A stretch of 64,000 nt of DNA, from contig NZ_FOGP01000001.1 of NCBI RefSeq assembly GCF_900111255.1, forward strand, positions 284,894 to 348,893. The letters run 5' to 3'. The notes beneath the pieces are model-generated. The model saw only the letters and a list, made by a program, of their open reading frames with translations. It was not told the origin of the DNA and ran no database searches. The position numbers and the translations under genes are program-made. Source of the stretch: Parafannyhessea umbonata (lineage in GTDB: Bacteria; Actinomycetota; Coriobacteriia; Coriobacteriales; Atopobiaceae). Positions 62,448 to 64,000 of the stretch are shown here, piece after piece; the stretch's first letter is position 1; every line of letters starts with the position of its first letter.

Positions 62448-63095
62448 ATGAGGGTCGCTTCGTGCTTTGACAAGAGCTTCGCGCGCTATGGCAGGGTCTG
62501 GAACGACGTGCCGTCCGACCTGGTGAGGGGCATCGTGGACGTGATGGAGGCCCATCCCGTGCCCGAGGGGATGGGCTACGTTCCCGACGCGCCCGAGCTT
62601 TGGGCCCTTCCGGGCGCGCATCAGCTGGCAAGTGCCCTGTTTGGCGAGAATCCCGTTCAGCTTGGCTTCATATCCGGCCACAACCTGCGGATGAACAGCC
62701 TGGAGTACCATCGCGCGAGCGAGTTCAACCTGCCGTCGCGCGACGTGATCATGTTCCTGGGCACGCGCGACCAGCTGGGTCCCGACTTTACGATGCGTAC
62801 CGAGGACGCCGTGGCGTACCTGGTCCCCGCCAACACGATGGTCGAGCTCTTTGCGGGCACGCTCCACTACGCGCCCATGGGCGACAACCCCGAAGGCGCG
62901 CTCACCATGCTCGCGGCGCTGCCCAAGGGCACGGGGCTCAGCGACCCCGCTGACCAGCCGGGCTACGGCGACGGCAGGATCCTCTTCAAGAACGACAAGT
63001 GGGTCGTCACCTGCGAGGGCACCGACGACGCCACGGCCGGCGCCTACGTGGGCCTTATCGGTAAGAACCTCGGTCCCGAAGACCTCGAGCGCTAG
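62448..63095 (+). CDS. DUF4867 family protein
   Basis: The 215-residue cytosolic protein starts at an ATG behind GAGAGGAGA; a longer frame from 62376 lacks such a site. LGFISGHNLRMNSLEYHRASEFNLPSRDVIMFLG and LVPANTMVELFAGTLHYAP resemble cupin-like DUF4867 proteins, whose role is unknown; some sit in sugar-catabolism operons of Firmicutes. It follows the kinase by 113 nt, so it may or may not be co-transcribed. No further function can be read. Confidence 0.7.
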   Translation: MRVASCFDKSFARYGRVWNDVPSDLVRGIVDVMEAHPVPEGMGYVPDAPELWALPGAHQLASALFGENPVQLGFISGHNLRMNSLEYHRASEFNLPSRDVIMFLGTRDQLGPDFTMRTEDAVAYLVPANTMVELFAGTLHYAPMGDNPEGALTMLAALPKGTGLSDPADQPGYGDGRILFKNDKWVVTCEGTDDATAGAYVGLIGKNLGPEDLER

Positions 63096-63159
63096 GGAAG
63101 AGGCTCTCGTGCCGCCAGGGGAGAAGCGCCCAGCCCTGCCTGCCCGCGATCGGTTCTGC

Positions 63160-63999
63160 CTACGCCTGTCTGGCGTCCAGCCAGGCATGTGCCTGTCGTG
63201 CGCAGGCAAGGGTGCCCCCGAAGCGCGCGACGCGGGCGTACTTCTCGCCTGCGATGGCCTCGAGCTCGCGGGCGCGCGCCTCGTCGCCTGTGGCCCTGGC
63301 CTCCCGGGCGTCCCTCTCGTACTGGATCGCGAGCTGGAACGTCGCGTGGACGCGCATGCGTTGCTGTGACGCTCCCATGCTCTCGCGCTCAAGGTGCGTG
63401 CGCCAGGCGTTGGCGTCTCCGGTGAGCTGGGCAAGGCGCGCATCCATTGCGCGGACGATGTTCTGGCGGCTCTCGAGCGCCTGGCCCCTCACCCTGCTGC
63501 GCGCCACGCATGCCGCGGCGTCGTCACGGACGCGACGCAGCTCCTCGGCTTTGCCGGCGGCCCCGTATACGGCCCCGATTACCGAGAGGGCCGAGAGCCT
63601 CTGCGAGAGGCTTGCCCCGGCGTCGCAGATGACCTCGTTGGCCCACTGGAACGCGACGTCGTTGTATCCGAGCTCGTGCGAGCAGACGGCGTAGAGGCAC
63701 TTGGATCTGCGCCGCGAGGCCGGGAGGTGCGTGCGGTCAAGGCAGATGGCGGCGACCTCGAGCATCTTCTGGGCATCGCAGTCCCCGTCGAGGACCTTCC
63801 GGATGCCGTTCTTGAGCATGGCGAGGAACGCCATCGCCATGAAGCAGCCCAGCAGCGTCAGCGCTAGCGGAGCGCACCACACCCAGACGGTTACCACGCC
63901 TGAGCATCCATGCGTGGCGACCTCCACCCTGTCCCAGCCGATGAGGGCCACGAACAGGAACGCGGCAAGGCATCCCAGCGTCCAGCGGACTCCCCTCCT
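63160..63999 (-). CDS. Membrane protein with helical-repeat cytosolic domain, 5' end outside the window
   Basis: The frame stays open to the window edge; a GTG at 63951 would start it inside a hydrophobic segment, so the true start is probably beyond 64000. Visible are two membrane segments (VRWTLGCLAAFLFVALIGW; VVTVWVWCAPLALTLLGCFMAMAFL), then about 210 helical residues with repeated A-x-x-Y/A patterns that look like TPR-type repeats (CLYAVCSHELGYNDVAFQWANEVI; ALSVIGAVYGAAGKAEELRRV; TFQLAIQYERDAREARATGDEARAREL). I do not recognise the family. A related arrangement is common in hypothetical membrane proteins of Actinobacteria. Confidence 0.55.
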   Translation of the reverse strand, partial: RRGVRWTLGCLAAFLFVALIGWDRVEVATHGCSGVVTVWVWCAPLALTLLGCFMAMAFLAMLKNGIRKVLDGDCDAQKMLEVAAICLDRTHLPASRRRSKCLYAVCSHELGYNDVAFQWANEVICDAGASLSQRLSALSVIGAVYGAAGKAEELRRVRDDAAACVARSRVRGQALESRQNIVRAMDARLAQLTGDANAWRTHLERESMGASQQRMRVHATFQLAIQYERDAREARATGDEARARELEAIAGEKYARVARFGGTLACARQAHAWLDARQA

Positions 64000-64000
64000 C

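Overview
The window reads as chromosomal DNA of a high-GC Gram-positive bacterium, most likely an actinobacterium of the class Coriobacteriia (Olsenella/Atopobiaceae-like). This placement is inference. It rests on the strong G/C bias at third codon positions, dense codirectional operons, GTG/TTG starts behind good Shine-Dalgarno sites, and Gram-positive envelope genes (dltABCD, murT-gatD, asp23/amaP), together with secreted enzymes carrying tyrosine-rich DUF5648-type repeats. I see no rRNA, tRNA, CRISPR array, transposase or phage gene.

Layout. 1-189 is the start of a leftward penicillin-binding-protein-like gene. 474-2372 is a DUF4012 membrane protein. 2509-15243 is a surface-polysaccharide region. 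It holds three large glycosyltransferases, a complete dTDP-L-rhamnose pathway (rmlA, a fused rmlC-rmlD, rmlB) and a fourth large glycosyltransferase, facing a convergent DUF4422-GT8 glycosyltransferase (15394-17325). 17539-23024 is mostly housekeeping: tyrS, a leftward GT2/DUF2304 pair, a U32 peptidase and a NifU-like protein. 23205-26327 is a visibly AT-richer patch with a flippase, a GT8 and a GT2. lgt and an SGNH hydrolase follow.

28353-47524 is the most distinctive part. Six secreted proteins carry the same three-unit YRLYNPY-type module joined to five different catalytic domains: NlpC/P60, GH5 with a CBM2-like tail, amidase_3, a subtilase with 14 Ig-like repeats, and two tandem GH73-like glucosaminidases. 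They are interrupted by yebC, a J-domain membrane protein, an O-acyltransferase and a DUF2142 membrane protein. 47685-53541 looks like one operon of seven genes: amaP, DUF2273, asp23, murT, gatD, ribokinase and an acyltransferase. 53561-55237 is a leftward membrane protein. 55493-60145 is a leftward dltABCD operon with a small DltX-like gene at its 3' end. Divergent from it are a response regulator and histidine kinase (60357-62334) and a DUF4867 gene. A partial leftward membrane protein closes the window.

How the parts fit (inference). The rhamnose genes and large glycosyltransferases would build a rhamnose-containing wall polysaccharide. Flippase and acyltransferases would export and decorate it, Dlt would D-alanylate an anionic polymer, and MurT/GatD would amidate lipid II. 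The six repeat-bearing enzymes would remodel the wall while held by a shared module whose ligand may be the polymer made nearby.
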